From Bradyrhizobiaceae bacterium (GTDB lineage: Bacteria > Pseudomonadota > Alphaproteobacteria > Rhizobiales > Xanthobacteraceae): 64,000 nt of DNA. Position 1 is the stretch's first letter. Each line of letters begins with the position of its first letter. The stretch spans positions 3,288,016 through 3,352,015 of the forward strand of contig CP078014.1 in NCBI GenBank assembly GCA_020544565.1, given 5' to 3'. Position numbers and translations under genes: made by a program. The notes beneath the pieces were generated by a model, which ran no database searches, was not told the DNA's origin, and saw only the letters and a program-made list of their open reading frames with translations. This document shows positions 41,637-52,166 of this stretch, one piece after another.

Positions 41637-41773
41637 TCGGTCAGCTCCGCGGCCGGCGGACAACGCCGGGTCTGTTGGCGCAAGGATGGGGTGTGGATGT
41701 TGCGAAGTGCTTGCGGCGCCGCGTCATGCAGGCCGCCGCTCCGGGCATGGTAAACGCCGGGTCAAGGCCGCCG

Positions 41774-42238
41774 TCAGGTGGCGGGGTCGGCGAGGCGGGC
41801 GTTGCGCTGCGCGCTCACCACCAGTGCCGCCGCATCGCGCGCGGTGAAGCTGCGCGAACGGACGAACACCCGGTAGTCGGCGCCGCCGTCGTGGGTGAGA
41901 TAGATCACCGGATCGGCCGGTGCGGCGCGCTCGGCGATCTCGACGAAGGTGGTTGCCGCGGTGGCCCGGCAGCTCGCGTCGTTCGCGGTGCGGACGTCGT
42001 CGATCACCGCGAAGTCGGCGATGGTGGCGTCGTCCACGAGCTGGACGCGGACCGTGGCGGCGGCGGGATCGTCGGTGAAGCTGACATGGAGCTGGCCCTG
42101 CCACGGGGCTGCGGCGATCTGCAGCGAGGCCGCGCCGAGGGCGATGCAGGGCTGATCGCTCGGGAGCAGTTCGCCGCCGGCGACCATTCCGGCGACAACA
42201 AGCGGGACGGCCGAAGCCAGAATCTTGACACGCAACAT
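41774..42238 (-). CDS. Hypothetical exported protein
   Basis: A 154-residue protein I do not recognise. It begins with a signal-peptide-like stretch (VKILASAVPLVVAGMVAGGE) and continues as a probably beta-rich periplasmic domain with two cysteines (CIALGA, CRATA) that may form a disulfide. It lies upstream of the histidine kinase on the same strand with a ~137-bp gap, so a link as a periplasmic accessory is possible but unproven. Confidence 0.7.
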   Translation of the reverse strand: MLRVKILASAVPLVVAGMVAGGELLPSDQPCIALGAASLQIAAAPWQGQLHVSFTDDPAAATVRVQLVDDATIADFAVIDDVRTANDASCRATAATTFVEIAERAAPADPVIYLTHDGGADYRVFVRSRSFTARDAAALVVSAQRNARLADPAT

Positions 42239-42540
42239 GGCACGCTACTCACACAACGGACGATCCACCGGCCGCGACTGCGGCCGTTATGGTTCGTGAA
42301 GTGTAAAGAGAGATCGTTACCAGAGCGTTTGCGTGCCGCCACCGCCGAACCGGTGGCGGCGGCACAGCATCGGCAGCCTGTCGGCGCCGCGGCTCGCCGG
42401 CATTGAGAGGCGCATCAGCCCGAAGCAAATCCTGACCTGCCGCAAACCCGATCTGGATTGCTTCGCTTCGCTCGCAATGACGGCGAGCCCGAGCGTGAGG
42501 GAGGCCCTGCATCCCCGCGCGGGATGCATCAGAGCACGGG
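42239..42540. other. 302-bp gap between yifB and the hypothetical exported protein
   Basis: It contains the degenerate family A repeat A4 at about 42399-42483. I see no gene or clear promoter in the rest. Confidence 0.5.
42399..42483. repeat. Interspersed palindromic repeat, family A, copy A4 (degenerate)
   Basis: The right arm CTGGATTGCTTCGCTTCG and CTCGCAATGAC is intact; the left arm (GCATTGAGAGGCGCATCAG, CGAAGCAAATCC) has several changes. It lies just after yifB. Confidence 0.72.
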
Positions 42541-44079
42541 TTACGCCGCGCGGCGCAGGTCGTCCGCCAGCGCCCGGTAGGACAGCGCCTCGGCAAGGTG
42601 ACGCCGCGCCACGCCCGCCGCGCCGTCGAGATCGGCCAGCGTGCGCGCCACCCGTAGCACGCGGTGATAGCCGCGCGCCGACAGGCGCATGGCGTCGGCG
42701 GCTTCGCGCAACAGCGCCAGGCCCTGGGCGTCGGGCCGCGCCACCTCGTCGAGCACCGCGGCGGGGGCTTCGGCATTGGTGCGGATCGCGCCCAGCCCCA
42801 GCGCCGCATAGCGCGAAAGCTGGATCGCGCGCGCCGCCGCCACCCGCGCGGCGATCTCGGCCGATCCTTCCGCGGGCGGCGGCAGCAGCAGGTCCGCCGC
42901 GGTGACAGCCGGCACCTCGATGCGCAGGTCGATACGGTCCATCAGCGGGCCGGAGATGCGGCCCTGATAGTCGCCGGCGCAGCGCTCGCTGCGGCCGCGG
43001 GCGCAGGCATGGCCCGGATCAAAGGCGTGGCCGCAGCGGCAGGGATTCATCGCCGCCACCAGCATGACCCGCGCCGGATAGGTGACGCGGCGGTTGGCGC
43101 GCGACACCGCCACCTCGCCGTTCTCCAGCGGCTGGCGCAGCGAATCCAGTACCCGCGGGTCGAACTCCGGCAGTTCGTCGAGGAACAGCACACCGTGATG
43201 GGCCAGCGAAATCTCGCCGGGCCGCGCGCGGATGCCGCCGCCGGTCAGCGCCGCCATGCTGGCGGAGTGATGCGGGGCGCGGAACGGACGGCGCGAGGTC
43301 AGCGCGCCGCCCTCGATTTCGCCGGCCACCGAGGCGATCATGGAAATGTCCAGCAGCTCGGACGGCGACAGCGGCGGCAGGATCGAGGGCAGCCGCGCGG
43401 CCAGCATCGACTTGCCCGCGCCCGGCGCGCCGATCATGAGCAGGTGATGGCCGCCGGCGGCGGCGATCTCGAGCGCGCGCTTGGCGCTTTCCTGGCCCTT
43501 GATGTCGCGCATGTCGAGGGAGCCCGGCACGGCTTCGGCGATCTTCGGCTCGGGCCGCGACAGCAGTTGCGTGCCCTTGAAGTGGTTGGCGATCTGGATC
43601 AGCGACGATGCTGCCACGATCTCGATGTCCGGGCTCGCCCACGCCGCCTCGGCGCCGCAGGCGACCGGGCAGATCAGCCCCTCGTCGCGGGCGTTGGCGC
43701 CGATGGCGGCGGGCAGCACCCCGGCCACCGCCGCGATCGAGCCGTCGAGCCCGAGTTCGCCGAGCACGGTGAAGCCGGCCAGCGCATCGGGCGGGATCGC
43801 GCCGATGGCGGCCATCAGGCCGAGCGCGATCGGCAGGTCGTAGTGGCTGCCTTCCTTGGGGAGGTCGGCGGGAGCGAGATTGACGGTGATGCGCCGGGCC
43901 GGCAGAGCGAGGCCCGAGGCGATCAGGGCCGCGCGCACCCGTTCGCGCGCCTCGGACACCGCCTTGTCGGGCAGGCCGACGATGGTGAAGGCCGGCAGTC
44001 CCGGCGCGACCTGGACCTGCACGTCCACCGCGCGGGCCTCGATCCCTTCAAACGCCACCGTGGACACGTGCTGGACCAT
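42541..44079 (-). CDS. YifB/ComM-family Mg-chelatase-like AAA ATPase
   Basis: A 512-residue protein with an N-terminal ChlI/Lon-like domain (LPAFTIVGLPDKAVSEARERVRAAL), a central AAA+ module (Walker A GAPGAGKSMLA; Walker B VLFLDELPEF) and a C-terminal Mg-chelatase domain. The cysteine cluster in MNPCRCGHAFDPGHAC is family-typical. ComM members are hexameric helicases that promote branch migration in natural transformation; most bacteria keep the gene with unknown duty. It lies downstream of gshB on the same strand. Confidence 0.95.
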   Translation of the reverse strand: MVQHVSTVAFEGIEARAVDVQVQVAPGLPAFTIVGLPDKAVSEARERVRAALIASGLALPARRITVNLAPADLPKEGSHYDLPIALGLMAAIGAIPPDALAGFTVLGELGLDGSIAAVAGVLPAAIGANARDEGLICPVACGAEAAWASPDIEIVAASSLIQIANHFKGTQLLSRPEPKIAEAVPGSLDMRDIKGQESAKRALEIAAAGGHHLLMIGAPGAGKSMLAARLPSILPPLSPSELLDISMIASVAGEIEGGALTSRRPFRAPHHSASMAALTGGGIRARPGEISLAHHGVLFLDELPEFDPRVLDSLRQPLENGEVAVSRANRRVTYPARVMLVAAMNPCRCGHAFDPGHACARGRSERCAGDYQGRISGPLMDRIDLRIEVPAVTAADLLLPPPAEGSAEIAARVAAARAIQLSRYAALGLGAIRTNAEAPAAVLDEVARPDAQGLALLREAADAMRLSARGYHRVLRVARTLADLDGAAGVARRHLAEALSYRALADDLRRAA

Positions 44080-44169
44080 GGCTCCCCCGTCCCGATATCG
44101 AGCCTAGCAGGAACCCGGGCCGATGCAAGAACATTTAGGGAACATTGGTCGGTCGGCAATGGCCCGTCG

Positions 44170-45111
44170 TCAGCCGCGCTTGGCGGCGATGGCGTCCCAG
44201 ATTTTCGCCGCGATGTCGGGGCCGCCGAGCCGGGCGATGGCGCGGATGCCGGTGGGCGAGGTGACGTTGATTTCCGTCAGATGGTCGTCGATGACGTCGA
44301 TGCCGACGAACAAAAGGCCGCGCGCGCGCAACGCCGGGCCGAGCCGCTCGCAGATCTCGCGCTCGCGCGGTGTGAGGTCGGTCGCCGCCGCCGCGCCGCC
44401 GCGCACCATGTTGGAGCGCAGGTCGTCCGCCGCCGGCACGCGGTTGACGGCGCCGGCGAACTCGCCGTCGACCAGGATGATGCGCTTGTCGCCGTGCTTG
44501 ACCTCGGGCAGGAAGCGCTGGATCACCCACGACTCGCGGAACGTCACCGCGAACATGTCGTAGAGCGAGCCGAAATTCATGTCGTTCGGGGTGATGCGGA
44601 ACACCGCCGCGCCGCCATGGCCGTAGAGCGGCTTCATCACCACGTCGCCGTGCTCGGCGCGGAAGGCGTTGATCTCGTCCTTGTCGCGCGAGATTAGGGT
44701 CGGCGGCATCAGGTCGGCGAATTCCATCACGAAGATCTTTTCCGGCGCGTTGCGCACGCTCGCCGGATCGTTGACCACCAGCGTGCGCGGATGAATCCGC
44801 TCCAGCATGTGGGTGGTGGTGATGTAGGCGAGATCGAACGGCGGGTCCTGCCGCAGCAGGATGACGTCGAAGGTTTCGAGATTGACGCGCGCGGGATCGC
44901 CGAGGGTGAAATGGTCGCCGTCCTGGTCGCGCACCGCGAGCGGCTGCACGGTGGCGATCAGGTCGGTGCCGCGCTGCGACAGCCGCTCCGGCGTATAATA
45001 GGACAGCGCATAGCCGCGCCTCTGGGCTTCGAGCAGCAGCGCGAAGGTGGAATCGCCGCGGATGTTGATCCGCGCGATGGGGTCCATCTGGACGGCGACC
45101 TTCAGCTTCAT
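44170..45111 (-). CDS. gshB: Glutathione synthetase
   Basis: A 313-residue ATP-grasp ligase that adds glycine to gamma-glutamylcysteine. The family start [34 protein letters not shown] segment, [13 protein letters not shown] and the ATP-binding INVTSPTGI are visible. Two ATGs are adjacent (45114 and 45111), preceded by AAGGACAG; 45111 gives the usual MKLKVAVQ start. It is the last gene of rsmI-yraN-gshB. Confidence 0.97.
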   Translation of the reverse strand: MKLKVAVQMDPIARINIRGDSTFALLLEAQRRGYALSYYTPERLSQRGTDLIATVQPLAVRDQDGDHFTLGDPARVNLETFDVILLRQDPPFDLAYITTTHMLERIHPRTLVVNDPASVRNAPEKIFVMEFADLMPPTLISRDKDEINAFRAEHGDVVMKPLYGHGGAAVFRITPNDMNFGSLYDMFAVTFRESWVIQRFLPEVKHGDKRIILVDGEFAGAVNRVPAADDLRSNMVRGGAAAATDLTPREREICERLGPALRARGLLFVGIDVIDDHLTEINVTSPTGIRAIARLGGPDIAAKIWDAIAAKRG

Positions 45112-45197
45112 CATTCTGTCTGTCCTTGCTTGGGAACGGCGGCAATCTGGTCGATTTGGCGCGATCTTTCCAGCGTCATTCGGCGCAACCCTGCCGC

Positions 45198-45614
45198 TCA
45201 GGCGCCGGCGTCGAACGCCGCCGCGAGATGTTTCGGCAGGTGTTTCGGCGCGATCAGGATGGCGTCGAAGCGCAGCTCGAGGTCGCCATGGGCGGGGTGC
45301 TCCATCAGCCACATCTCGGCGGCGGCGACGATGCGCTGCTGCTGGCGCGGCGTCACCGCATAGGCGGCATCGTCGAGGTTGGCGCGTGCCTTGACCTCGA
45401 TGAAGGCGATCAGGCCGCCGCGGCGCGCCACGATGTCGATCTCGCCATGGGGCGTGCGGAAGCGCCGCGCCAGAATGCGGTAGCCCCTGGCCATCAGATA
45501 GAGGCACGCCTTGCTCTCCGCCGAGATCCCGGTGCGGAACGCCGCGACGCGCGCGGGCGCGGGGCTTGTCGCGCGGGGTTTCGGCGGTTTCGCGGGCGGG
45601 TCGCTATCCGTCAT
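45198..45614 (-). CDS. yraN: YraN family protein (UPF0102)
   Basis: A 138-residue endonuclease-fold protein of the UPF0102 family. The nuclease-like motif is [23 protein letters not shown] with IAFIEVKAR (PD-(D/E)XK pattern). Its role is unknown; the family travels with rsmI and lpoA. ATG 45614 overlaps the end of rsmI by 11 bp. Confidence 0.95.
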   Translation of the reverse strand: MTDSDPPAKPPKPRATSPAPARVAAFRTGISAESKACLYLMARGYRILARRFRTPHGEIDIVARRGGLIAFIEVKARANLDDAAYAVTPRQQQRIVAAAEMWLMEHPAHGDLELRFDAILIAPKHLPKHLAAAFDAGA

Positions 45615-46536
45615 CGCCGTGCTTCGCAAGTTCAAGCGCGCGGGCGTAGACATCGCGGCGCGCCCGGCCGGACAGCGCCACGGCTTCTGCGACAGCGTCC
45701 TTGACGCTGCCGCGCGCCAGCGCCTCGCGCAACAGCGCGTCGAGGGCGTCGTCGTCCACCCTGTCGGCATCGGCGGCGGGCGGCCCCACCACCAGCACGA
45801 ATTCGCCGCGGGTCTCCAGCGTGTCGGCGCGGGCGGCAAGGTCCGCGAGCGGCGCGCGCCGCACCTCCTCGTGCAGCTTGGTCATCTCGCGGCAGATCGC
45901 GGCGTCGCGGCCGCCCATGACGGCGGCGAGATCGCGCAGGCTGTCCTGCACCCGCGCGCCGCTTTCGAACAGCACCAGCGTGGCGTCGATGCGCGCCAGC
46001 TCCGCGAGCCGCGCGCGCCGCGCGTGGGATTTCGGCGGTAGGAAGCCCTCGAAGAAGAAGCGGTCGGTGGGCAGCGCCGCCACCGCCAGCGCCGTCAGCA
46101 CCGACGAGGGGCCCGGCAGCGCCGTCACCGCGAATCCCGCCGCCGTGACCTCGCGCACCAGCTTGAAGCCGGGGTCGGAAATCAGCGGCGTGCCGGCATC
46201 GGACACCAGCGCCACCGATGATCCCTGCGCCAGCGCCGCGAGGATTTTCGGCCGCGCCTGCTCGGCGTTGTGCTCGTGATATTGCATCAGCTTCGCGGCG
46301 ATGGAGAACCGTTCCAGCAGGCGGCGGGTGATGCGGGTGTCCTCGCAGGCGACGATGTCCGCGCCCGCCAGCGTCTCCAGCGCCCGCAGGGTGATGTCGC
46401 CGAGATTGCCGATCGGCGTGGCGACGAGATAGAGGCCGGGCGCGATCTTCGGCGCGGCGATGATGTGTTCTGTCACCGCAAAGCTGCGGGGCGCGGTGGA
46501 GTCGGTGGAGGACGGAGGCACGGGTCTGGAACGCAT
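45604..46536 (-). CDS. rsmI: 16S rRNA (cytidine-1402-2'-O)-methyltransferase RsmI
   Basis: A 310-residue SAM-dependent methyltransferase of the tetrapyrrole methylase fold that modifies C1402 of 16S rRNA. Marks are [37 protein letters not shown], and [16 protein letters not shown]. It is divergent from an LpoA-like gene across 175 bp and starts the rsmI-yraN-gshB run. Confidence 0.97.
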   Translation of the reverse strand: MRSRPVPPSSTDSTAPRSFAVTEHIIAAPKIAPGLYLVATPIGNLGDITLRALETLAGADIVACEDTRITRRLLERFSIAAKLMQYHEHNAEQARPKILAALAQGSSVALVSDAGTPLISDPGFKLVREVTAAGFAVTALPGPSSVLTALAVAALPTDRFFFEGFLPPKSHARRARLAELARIDATLVLFESGARVQDSLRDLAAVMGGRDAAICREMTKLHEEVRRAPLADLAARADTLETRGEFVLVVGPPAADADRVDDDALDALLREALARGSVKDAVAEAVALSGRARRDVYARALELAKHGDDG

Positions 46537-46711
46537 GGTGGCAATCTAGCGCCAATGCGCGCCGCCGTCCCGTTCACAACCGAAAAGAACGCAGGCCGGG
46601 CATTGCGGAAAGGAGCTTTGTTTTGGTTAACTGATCGGCGAGAATACGCCGGAATCCTCTCCCAGACGTGCCGGAGGATCTGCCCTGACCGATCTGGATC
46701 GACGAGAGACC

Positions 46712-47908
46712 ATGGTTGCATCCCCCATTTTCGAATCCCCGCGCGCCGGGGCCACCCGCCGCAGCGCCGTCGGCCTGATTCTGGGCGCGCCGTTGTTGGC
46801 CGGCTGCGCCGGCATTCAGTCGTCGCTGTCGGGCGGCGAACAACCGGCGGGGCCGCCGCAGGCGGCGTCGGCGCTGGGCACGGGTCAGATCAAGGCCGGG
46901 CTGCTGCTGCCGTTGTCGGCGGCGGGCAATGCCGGTGTCGCCGGCCAGTCGATGCGCAACGCCGCCGAACTGGCGCTGGCCGAGTTCCAGAATCCCAATC
47001 TCCAACTGCTGGTCAAAGACGACAGCGGCACCCCGCAGGGCGCCCAGCAGGGGGTGCAGCAGGCCCTCGACGAGGGCGCGGAAATCGTTCTCGGGCCGCT
47101 GTTCGCGCTGGCGGTGCCGGCGGCGGCGCAACCGGCACGCCAGCGCGGCGTGCCGCTGATCGCGTTCTCGACCGATTCGAGCGTGGCCGGGCGCGGGGTC
47201 TATCTTCTGAGCTTCCTGCCCGAATCCGACGTCAACCGCATCGTCGATTACGCCGCCGGCACCGGCAAGCGCTCCTTCGCCGCGTTCCTGCCCGACAACG
47301 CCTACGGCAACGTGGTGGAGGCCGCCTTCAAGCAGGCGGTGGCGCGGCGTGGCGGTCGAATCGCCGCCTTCGAAAAATACGCGGCCGATCCGTCGCAGAT
47401 GCAGGCGTCGGCGCGCACCGTCGCCGCGGCGCTGCCGTCGGCGGATGCGCTGCTGCTCGCCGACGATGGCGATGCGCTGGTCGGAGCCGCGGATGCGCTG
47501 GTGGCCGGCGGCGCCAATCTCAAGCGGCTGCAACTGCTCGGCACCGGGCTGTGGGACAATCCGCGCGTGTTCGGCAACGCCAATCTGCAGGGCGGGGTTT
47601 ACGCCGCGCCGGACCCGTCCGGTTTTCGCGGCTTCTCGGCGCGCTACCGCGCCAAATACGGGCAGAACCCGGTGCGCACCGCGACGCTGGCCTATGACGC
47701 CGTGGCGCTGATCGCGGCGCTCGCCCGCACCCAGGGCGGCCACCGCTTCACGCCGGAGGTCCTGACCAACCCGTCCGGCTTCGCCGGTATCGACGGCCTG
47801 TTCCGGTTCCGCAGCGACGGCACCAACGAGCGCGGCCTCGCGGTGATGCGCGTCGCTGCGGGCGGCGGCCAGATGGTGTCGGCATCGCCGAAGAGCTTCG
47901 GGGCTTGA
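46712..47908 (+). CDS. Penicillin-binding protein activator, LpoA-like lipoprotein
   Basis: A 398-residue lipoprotein with signal peptide ending in LLAGC (cysteine about residue 31) and a periplasmic-binding-protein type I fold (KAGLLLPLSAAGNAGVAGQSMRNAAELAL onward). It resembles the C-terminal domain of E. coli LpoA, the outer-membrane activator of PBP1A, but lacks the LpoA N-terminal TPR half. The rsmI/lpoA/yraN neighbourhood supports the assignment. Confidence 0.88.
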   Translation: MVASPIFESPRAGATRRSAVGLILGAPLLAGCAGIQSSLSGGEQPAGPPQAASALGTGQIKAGLLLPLSAAGNAGVAGQSMRNAAELALAEFQNPNLQLLVKDDSGTPQGAQQGVQQALDEGAEIVLGPLFALAVPAAAQPARQRGVPLIAFSTDSSVAGRGVYLLSFLPESDVNRIVDYAAGTGKRSFAAFLPDNAYGNVVEAAFKQAVARRGGRIAAFEKYAADPSQMQASARTVAAALPSADALLLADDGDALVGAADALVAGGANLKRLQLLGTGLWDNPRVFGNANLQGGVYAAPDPSGFRGFSARYRAKYGQNPVRTATLAYDAVALIAALARTQGGHRFTPEVLTNPSGFAGIDGLFRFRSDGTNERGLAVMRVAAGGGQMVSASPKSFGA

Positions 47909-47919
47909 TGATTCCTTTC

Positions 47920-48006
47920 GTCATGCCCGGCCTTGTGCCGGGCATCCACGCCTTTCTTCAACAGCGCAATCAAGACGTGGATGGCCGGGTCAAGCCCGGC
48001 CATGAC
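47920..48006. repeat. Interspersed palindromic repeat, family D, copy D1
   Basis: GTCATGCCCGGCCTTGTGCC and GGGTCAAGCCCGGCCATGAC ends form an inverted repeat, each half also making a small hairpin (TGCCCGG/CCGGGCA; GGCCGGG/CCCGGCC). It fills the gap between the convergent lpoA-like and hemW genes. D2 lies at 57623. Confidence 0.88.
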
Positions 48007-48022
48007 ACCGTGCTGTGATCTC

Positions 48023-49237
48023 TCACGCCGCGAGGTCGGCGACCACCGCGTCGAGCAGCGGAAAGCCCGCCATGGTCACGCGCACGCGCCCGTCGGCATC
48101 AACGGCGATGGCGCCTTCCTCGCGCAGGATGGCGATGCGGCGCGGATCGAGGGCCCGGCCGGACAGTGCGCGATAGCGCTCCGGATCGATGCCTTCCGCG
48201 AGCCGCAGTCCCATCAGCAGATATTCGTCGGCGCGTTCTTCGCTGGTGAGCGTCTCGTCGTTGACGACGCCGTGGCCCTGGGCCTCGACCCGCATCAGCC
48301 AGCTTTCGGGTCGCTTCTCGGTGGCGATGGCGTGACGCACGCCGCCGATATCGAGCCGGCCATGGGCGCCAGGGCCGATGCCGGCATAGTCCTGCCCGCG
48401 CCAGTAGACGAGGTTGTGTTTGCACTCCGCGCCCGGCCGGGCGTGATTGGAGATCTCGTAGGCGGGCAGGCCGAACCGGGCGCAGACTTCTTGTGTGACG
48501 TCGTAGAGCGCGCGCGCCACCGCCTCGTCGGGCACTTTCAGTTTGCCGGCGGCGTGGAGGCCGTAGAACGGCGTCTCCGGCTCGATGGTGAGCTGATACA
48601 GCGACAGGTGCTCGGCGGCTTCGGCGATGGCGTGCTTGAGTTCGTCTTCCCACATCCGCGGCGTCTGGTCAGGGCGCGCATAGATCAGGTCGAACGAGTA
48701 GCGCTCGAACGCCGCGCGCGCGATCGCCACCGCGTCGAGTGCCTCGCGCGCGGTGTGCAGGCGGCCGAGCGCTTTCAGCGAGGCGTCGTCCAGCGCCTGC
48801 ACGCCGAGCGAGACGCGGTTGACGCCGGCGTCGCGATAGCCGCGGAAGCGCGTGGCCTCGACGCTGGTGGGGTTGGCCTCCAGCGTGACCTCGACGTCGC
48901 TGGCCATGCGCCAGTGCCGCGCAATGGCGTTGAGGATGGCGCCGACCGTCTGCGGCTGCATCAGCGACGGCGTGCCGCCGCCGAGAAAGATCGAGGTCAC
49001 CTCGCGGCCCGGCACCCGCGCCGCGGTGGTTGCGATCTCGCGCTCGAAGGCGCGCGCGAAGCGGAATTCGTCGATCGGCGCATGGCGCACATGGCTGTTG
49101 AAGTCGCAATAGGGACACTTCGACAGGCAGAACGGCCAGTGCACATAGACGCCGAAAGCGGATTGTTCGTCGGGCCGGTGCGCCGTCTTGTTGTCTCCCT
49201 CCCCCGCATACGGGGGAGGGTTGGGGAGGGGGCTCAT
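48023..49237 (-). CDS. hemW: Radical SAM family heme chaperone HemW
   Basis: A 404-residue radical SAM protein related to coproporphyrinogen III oxidase HemN, now regarded as a haem chaperone. The [4Fe-4S] motif is CLSKCPYCDF, followed by the SAM-binding FLGGGTPSL. Its first ~17 residues (MSPLPNPPPYAGEGDNK) are encoded by a family E palindromic repeat. No in-frame ATG, GTG or TTG lies between this and the conserved FGVYVHWPF start, so the repeat must supply the start codon. It follows rdgB by 85 bp. Confidence 0.95.
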   Translation of the reverse strand: MSPLPNPPPYAGEGDNKTAHRPDEQSAFGVYVHWPFCLSKCPYCDFNSHVRHAPIDEFRFARAFEREIATTAARVPGREVTSIFLGGGTPSLMQPQTVGAILNAIARHWRMASDVEVTLEANPTSVEATRFRGYRDAGVNRVSLGVQALDDASLKALGRLHTAREALDAVAIARAAFERYSFDLIYARPDQTPRMWEDELKHAIAEAAEHLSLYQLTIEPETPFYGLHAAGKLKVPDEAVARALYDVTQEVCARFGLPAYEISNHARPGAECKHNLVYWRGQDYAGIGPGAHGRLDIGGVRHAIATEKRPESWLMRVEAQGHGVVNDETLTSEERADEYLLMGLRLAEGIDPERYRALSGRALDPRRIAILREEGAIAVDADGRVRVTMAGFPLLDAVVADLAA

Positions 49238-49297
49238 CGCACCCCCTCCCGGATCGCTGCGCGATCCGACCTCCCCCGCAAGCGGGAGAGGTTGGAA
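49196..49297. repeat. Interspersed palindromic repeat, family E, at the hemW start
   Basis: It consists of hairpins CTCCCCCGCATACGGGGGAG, GGATCGCTGCGCGATCC and CTCCCCCGCAAGCGGGAG with a CCCCCTCCC/GGGAGGGGG pairing between them. It covers the first codons of hemW and most of the rdgB-hemW gap. Confidence 0.85.
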
Positions 49298-49322
49298 AGG
49301 AAGTTGCGCCAGGATCCGATGC

Positions 49323-49958
49323 TCATGCGAGGCAGATCTCCGCGAGCTTGACGAACGCCTTGGCGCGGTGGGACAGGCCGAGGCCGAGCGGCGGCAGGCC
49401 GTGCTTCTCGATGCTGGTCATCTCGCCGAAGGTCCTTGTGTGGCCGTCGGGCAGGAAGGCGGGATCGTAGCCGAAGCCGGCGCTGCCGCGCGGCGGCCAC
49501 ACCAGCGTGCCGTCCACCTTTGCCTCGACCTCCTCGAGATGGCCGTCGGGCCACGCCACGCACAGCGCCGAGACGAACTGGGCGGTGCGCTGCGCCGGAT
49601 CGGTGGCGCCGCGCTCCTGCAGCAGCCGTTCGATCTGCGCCATGGCGGCGGCGAAGTCCTTGGTCTCGCCGGCCCAGCGCGCCGAATAGATGCCGGGCTG
49701 GCCGTCCAGCGCATCGACCGCGAGGCCCGAATCGTCGGCGAAGGCGGGAAGCTGCGCGGCCGTGGCCGCGGCCATGGCCTTGATCCGGGCATTGGCCTGA
49801 AAGGTGGTGCCGGTTTCCTCCGGCTCAGGAAGGCCAAGCTCCGCCGCCGACACCGCCTCGACGCCGTAGGGCGCGAGCAGTTCGCGCATCTCGGCGAGCT
49901 TGCCGGGATTGTGGGTGGCGATCACGAGGCGGCCGGTGATTCGGCGGTGCTCAGACAT
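49323..49958 (-). CDS. rdgB: Non-canonical purine NTP pyrophosphatase RdgB/HAM1
   Basis: A 211-residue enzyme that removes ITP, dITP and XTP from the nucleotide pool. The family start [17 protein letters not shown] and [24 protein letters not shown] are clear, as is [11 protein letters not shown]. It lies between rph and hemW, the common rph-rdgB-hemW order. Confidence 0.97.
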   Translation of the reverse strand: MSEHRRITGRLVIATHNPGKLAEMRELLAPYGVEAVSAAELGLPEPEETGTTFQANARIKAMAAATAAQLPAFADDSGLAVDALDGQPGIYSARWAGETKDFAAAMAQIERLLQERGATDPAQRTAQFVSALCVAWPDGHLEEVEAKVDGTLVWPPRGSAGFGYDPAFLPDGHTRTFGEMTSIEKHGLPPLGLGLSHRAKAFVKLAEICLA

Positions 49959-50091
49959 GAAGATTTATAACCGATCTGTCGTTCCGGGGCGCGCCCCGCC
50001 ATTCGGCGCGCGCGAACCCGATATTTATATCGCCCAGATTCCGGGTTCGCATGCGGCAGGGCCGCCTGCGCCCCGAAATGACGGGGTTGAT

Positions 50092-50805
50092 CTACGCCAC
50101 CGCGAGTTTCTGCAGGTCGACCAGCCGGGCGATGCCCTTCTGCGCCAGCCCCATCAGCTTGAGGAACTCGTCCTGGGTGAACGGCGTCTTCTCCGCGGTG
50201 CCCTGTACTTCGATCAGGCGGCCGTCGCCGGTCATGACGAAATTGGCGTCGGTCTCGGCCTCGGAATCCTCGGCGTAGTCGAGATCGAGCACCGGCGCGC
50301 CGTTGTAGATGCCGCAGGAGATCGCCGCGACGTTGTCGCGCAGCACGTTGCCCTTCACCATGTTGCGGGCCTTCATCCAGTTGAGGCAGTCCGCCAGCGC
50401 CACCCAGGCCCCGGTGATGGAGGCGGTGCGGGTGCCGCCGTCGGCCTGGATGACGTCGCAGTCCACGGTGATCTGGCGCTCGCCCAGCGCCACCAGATCG
50501 ACGGTGGTGCGCAGCGCACGGCCGATCAGGCGCTGGATTTCCACGGTGCGGCCGCTCTGCTTGCCGGCGGCGGATTCGCGGCGCATGCGCTCGTGGGTGG
50601 CGCGCGGCAGCATGCCGTATTCGGCGGTGACCCAGCCGCGGCCCTGGCCCTTGAGCCACGGCGGCAGCCTGTCTTCCAGCGTGGCGGTGACCAGCACATG
50701 GGTGTCGCCGAACTTCACCATGCAGGAGCCTTCGGCGTATTTGACCACGCCGCGTTCCAGCGTGACGGGGCGCAACTCGTCGGGCGCGCGACGGCTTGGG
50801 CGCAT
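50092..50805 (-). CDS. rph: Ribonuclease PH
   Basis: A 237-residue phosphorolytic exoribonuclease that trims tRNA 3' ends. Marks are the [19 protein letters not shown] start, RLIGRALRT, and the phosphate-binding [20 protein letters not shown]. The C-terminal region is intact, unlike the truncated E. coli K-12 allele. It is divergent from hrcA. Confidence 0.98.
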   Translation of the reverse strand: MRPSRRAPDELRPVTLERGVVKYAEGSCMVKFGDTHVLVTATLEDRLPPWLKGQGRGWVTAEYGMLPRATHERMRRESAAGKQSGRTVEIQRLIGRALRTTVDLVALGERQITVDCDVIQADGGTRTASITGAWVALADCLNWMKARNMVKGNVLRDNVAAISCGIYNGAPVLDLDYAEDSEAETDANFVMTGDGRLIEVQGTAEKTPFTQDEFLKLMGLAQKGIARLVDLQKLAVA

Positions 50806-50985
50806 GAAAATCCTCCGGGAACCTGGGAAAACAACGATTTGGCGCTGCTTTTAGGGGGTTGGCGCCGCAGCGGCAAGGGCAGATCGGGCCGTAACGCGGC
50901 CGGATCGGCCTGTTTGCAGAATGCCGCTTGTCAGCGCGCCATGCGATGGACAATTGTAGCGCAAACAACCGCTTTGGAGCCCGAA

Positions 50986-52077
50986 TTGGCCCACCACGAC
51001 CCGATCGGCCATCTGATCACCCCCAACGCGGGGCTGGCCCAGCTCAACGAGCGGTCGCGGGAGATTTTCCGGCAGATCGTGGAGAGCTATCTCGCCACCG
51101 GCGAGCCGGTCGGCTCGCGCAATATCGCGCGGCTGATCACCATGCCGCTGTCGCCGGCCTCGGTCCGCAACGTGATGTCGGATCTCGAGCAGCTCGGCCT
51201 GATCTATGCACCGCACACCTCGGCCGGCCGGCTGCCGACCGAACTCGGCCTGCGTTTCTTCGTCGATGCGTTGATGCAGGTCGGCGACCTGTCGGAGACG
51301 GAGCGGCGCTCGATCGAGCAGCAGCTCACGTCGGTCGGCGGCGCGCCGTCGGTGGAGGCGGCGCTCAACGAGGCGATGACCCGGCTGTCGGGGTTGACGC
51401 GCGCCGCCGCCGTGGTGCTGACGCAGAAGTCCAACGTGCGGCTCAAGCACATCGAATTCGTGCGGCTGGAGCCGGCGCAGGCGCTGGTGGTGCTGGTGGC
51501 GGAAGACGGCCAGGTCGAGAACCGCATCCTGCCGCTGTCGCCGGGGGTGCCGACCTCGGCGCTGACGGAGGCGTCGAATTTCCTCAACGCGCGGATCCGC
51601 GGGCGCACGCTGGCGGAAGCGCGCGGCGAACTGGAAACCGCGCTCACGGAAGCGCGCTCCGAACTCGACCAGTTGACCCAGAAGGTGATCGCCGCCGGCA
51701 TTGCGAGCTGGTCCGGCGGCGGCAGCGAGGAGCGCCAGCTCATCGTCCGCGGCCACGCCAACCTGCTGGAGGACCTGCATGCGCTGGAGGATCTCGAGCG
51801 CGTGCGGCTTCTGTTCGACGATCTCGAAACAAAGAAGGGCGTGATCGACCTGCTCGGCCGCGCCGAGCGCGCCGACGGCGTGCGCATCTTCATCGGCTCG
51901 GAGAACAAGCTGTTCTCGCTGTCGGGCTCCTCCACCATCATCGCGCCCTATCGCGACGGCGCCGGCCGCATCGTCGGCGTGCTCGGCGTCATCGGCCCGA
52001 CCCGGCTGAACTATGCCCGCGTCATCCCGATGGTGGATTATGCCGCCCGTATCGTCAGCCAGCTGATCGGCAAATAA
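50986..52077 (+). CDS. hrcA: Heat-inducible transcription repressor HrcA
   Basis: A 363-residue repressor of CIRCE-controlled chaperone genes. The winged-helix N-terminus ([31 protein letters not shown]) and the GAF-like core ([41 protein letters not shown]) are present. TTG 50986 is preferred because GGAG lies 7 bases upstream and the protein then begins with the family-like MAHHDPI; ATG 50941 is also in frame. No CIRCE was found in the window, so its target (probably groESL) is elsewhere. grpE follows after 89 bp. Confidence 0.96.
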   Translation: MAHHDPIGHLITPNAGLAQLNERSREIFRQIVESYLATGEPVGSRNIARLITMPLSPASVRNVMSDLEQLGLIYAPHTSAGRLPTELGLRFFVDALMQVGDLSETERRSIEQQLTSVGGAPSVEAALNEAMTRLSGLTRAAAVVLTQKSNVRLKHIEFVRLEPAQALVVLVAEDGQVENRILPLSPGVPTSALTEASNFLNARIRGRTLAEARGELETALTEARSELDQLTQKVIAAGIASWSGGGSEERQLIVRGHANLLEDLHALEDLERVRLLFDDLETKKGVIDLLGRAERADGVRIFIGSENKLFSLSGSSTIIAPYRDGAGRIVGVLGVIGPTRLNYARVIPMVDYAARIVSQLIGK

Positions 52078-52166
52078 CGGACGCTTGATTTTCGGCCGCC
52101 AAAACACGATATGCGGCGTAACAATTCCCCTCCCAACCGACGACGATGTGCTGAAAAGGGTAAGCC

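Noticed and set aside
50806..50985. CIRCE operator for HrcA self-control or dnaK control
   Set aside because: No TTAGCACTC-N9-GAGTGCTAA-like sequence was found near hrcA, grpE or dnaK.
52084..52115. Possible RpoH promoter before grpE (CTTG followed by CGATATG)
   Set aside because: The spacing is 19 rather than 17 and the -10 does not match CYTATNT.
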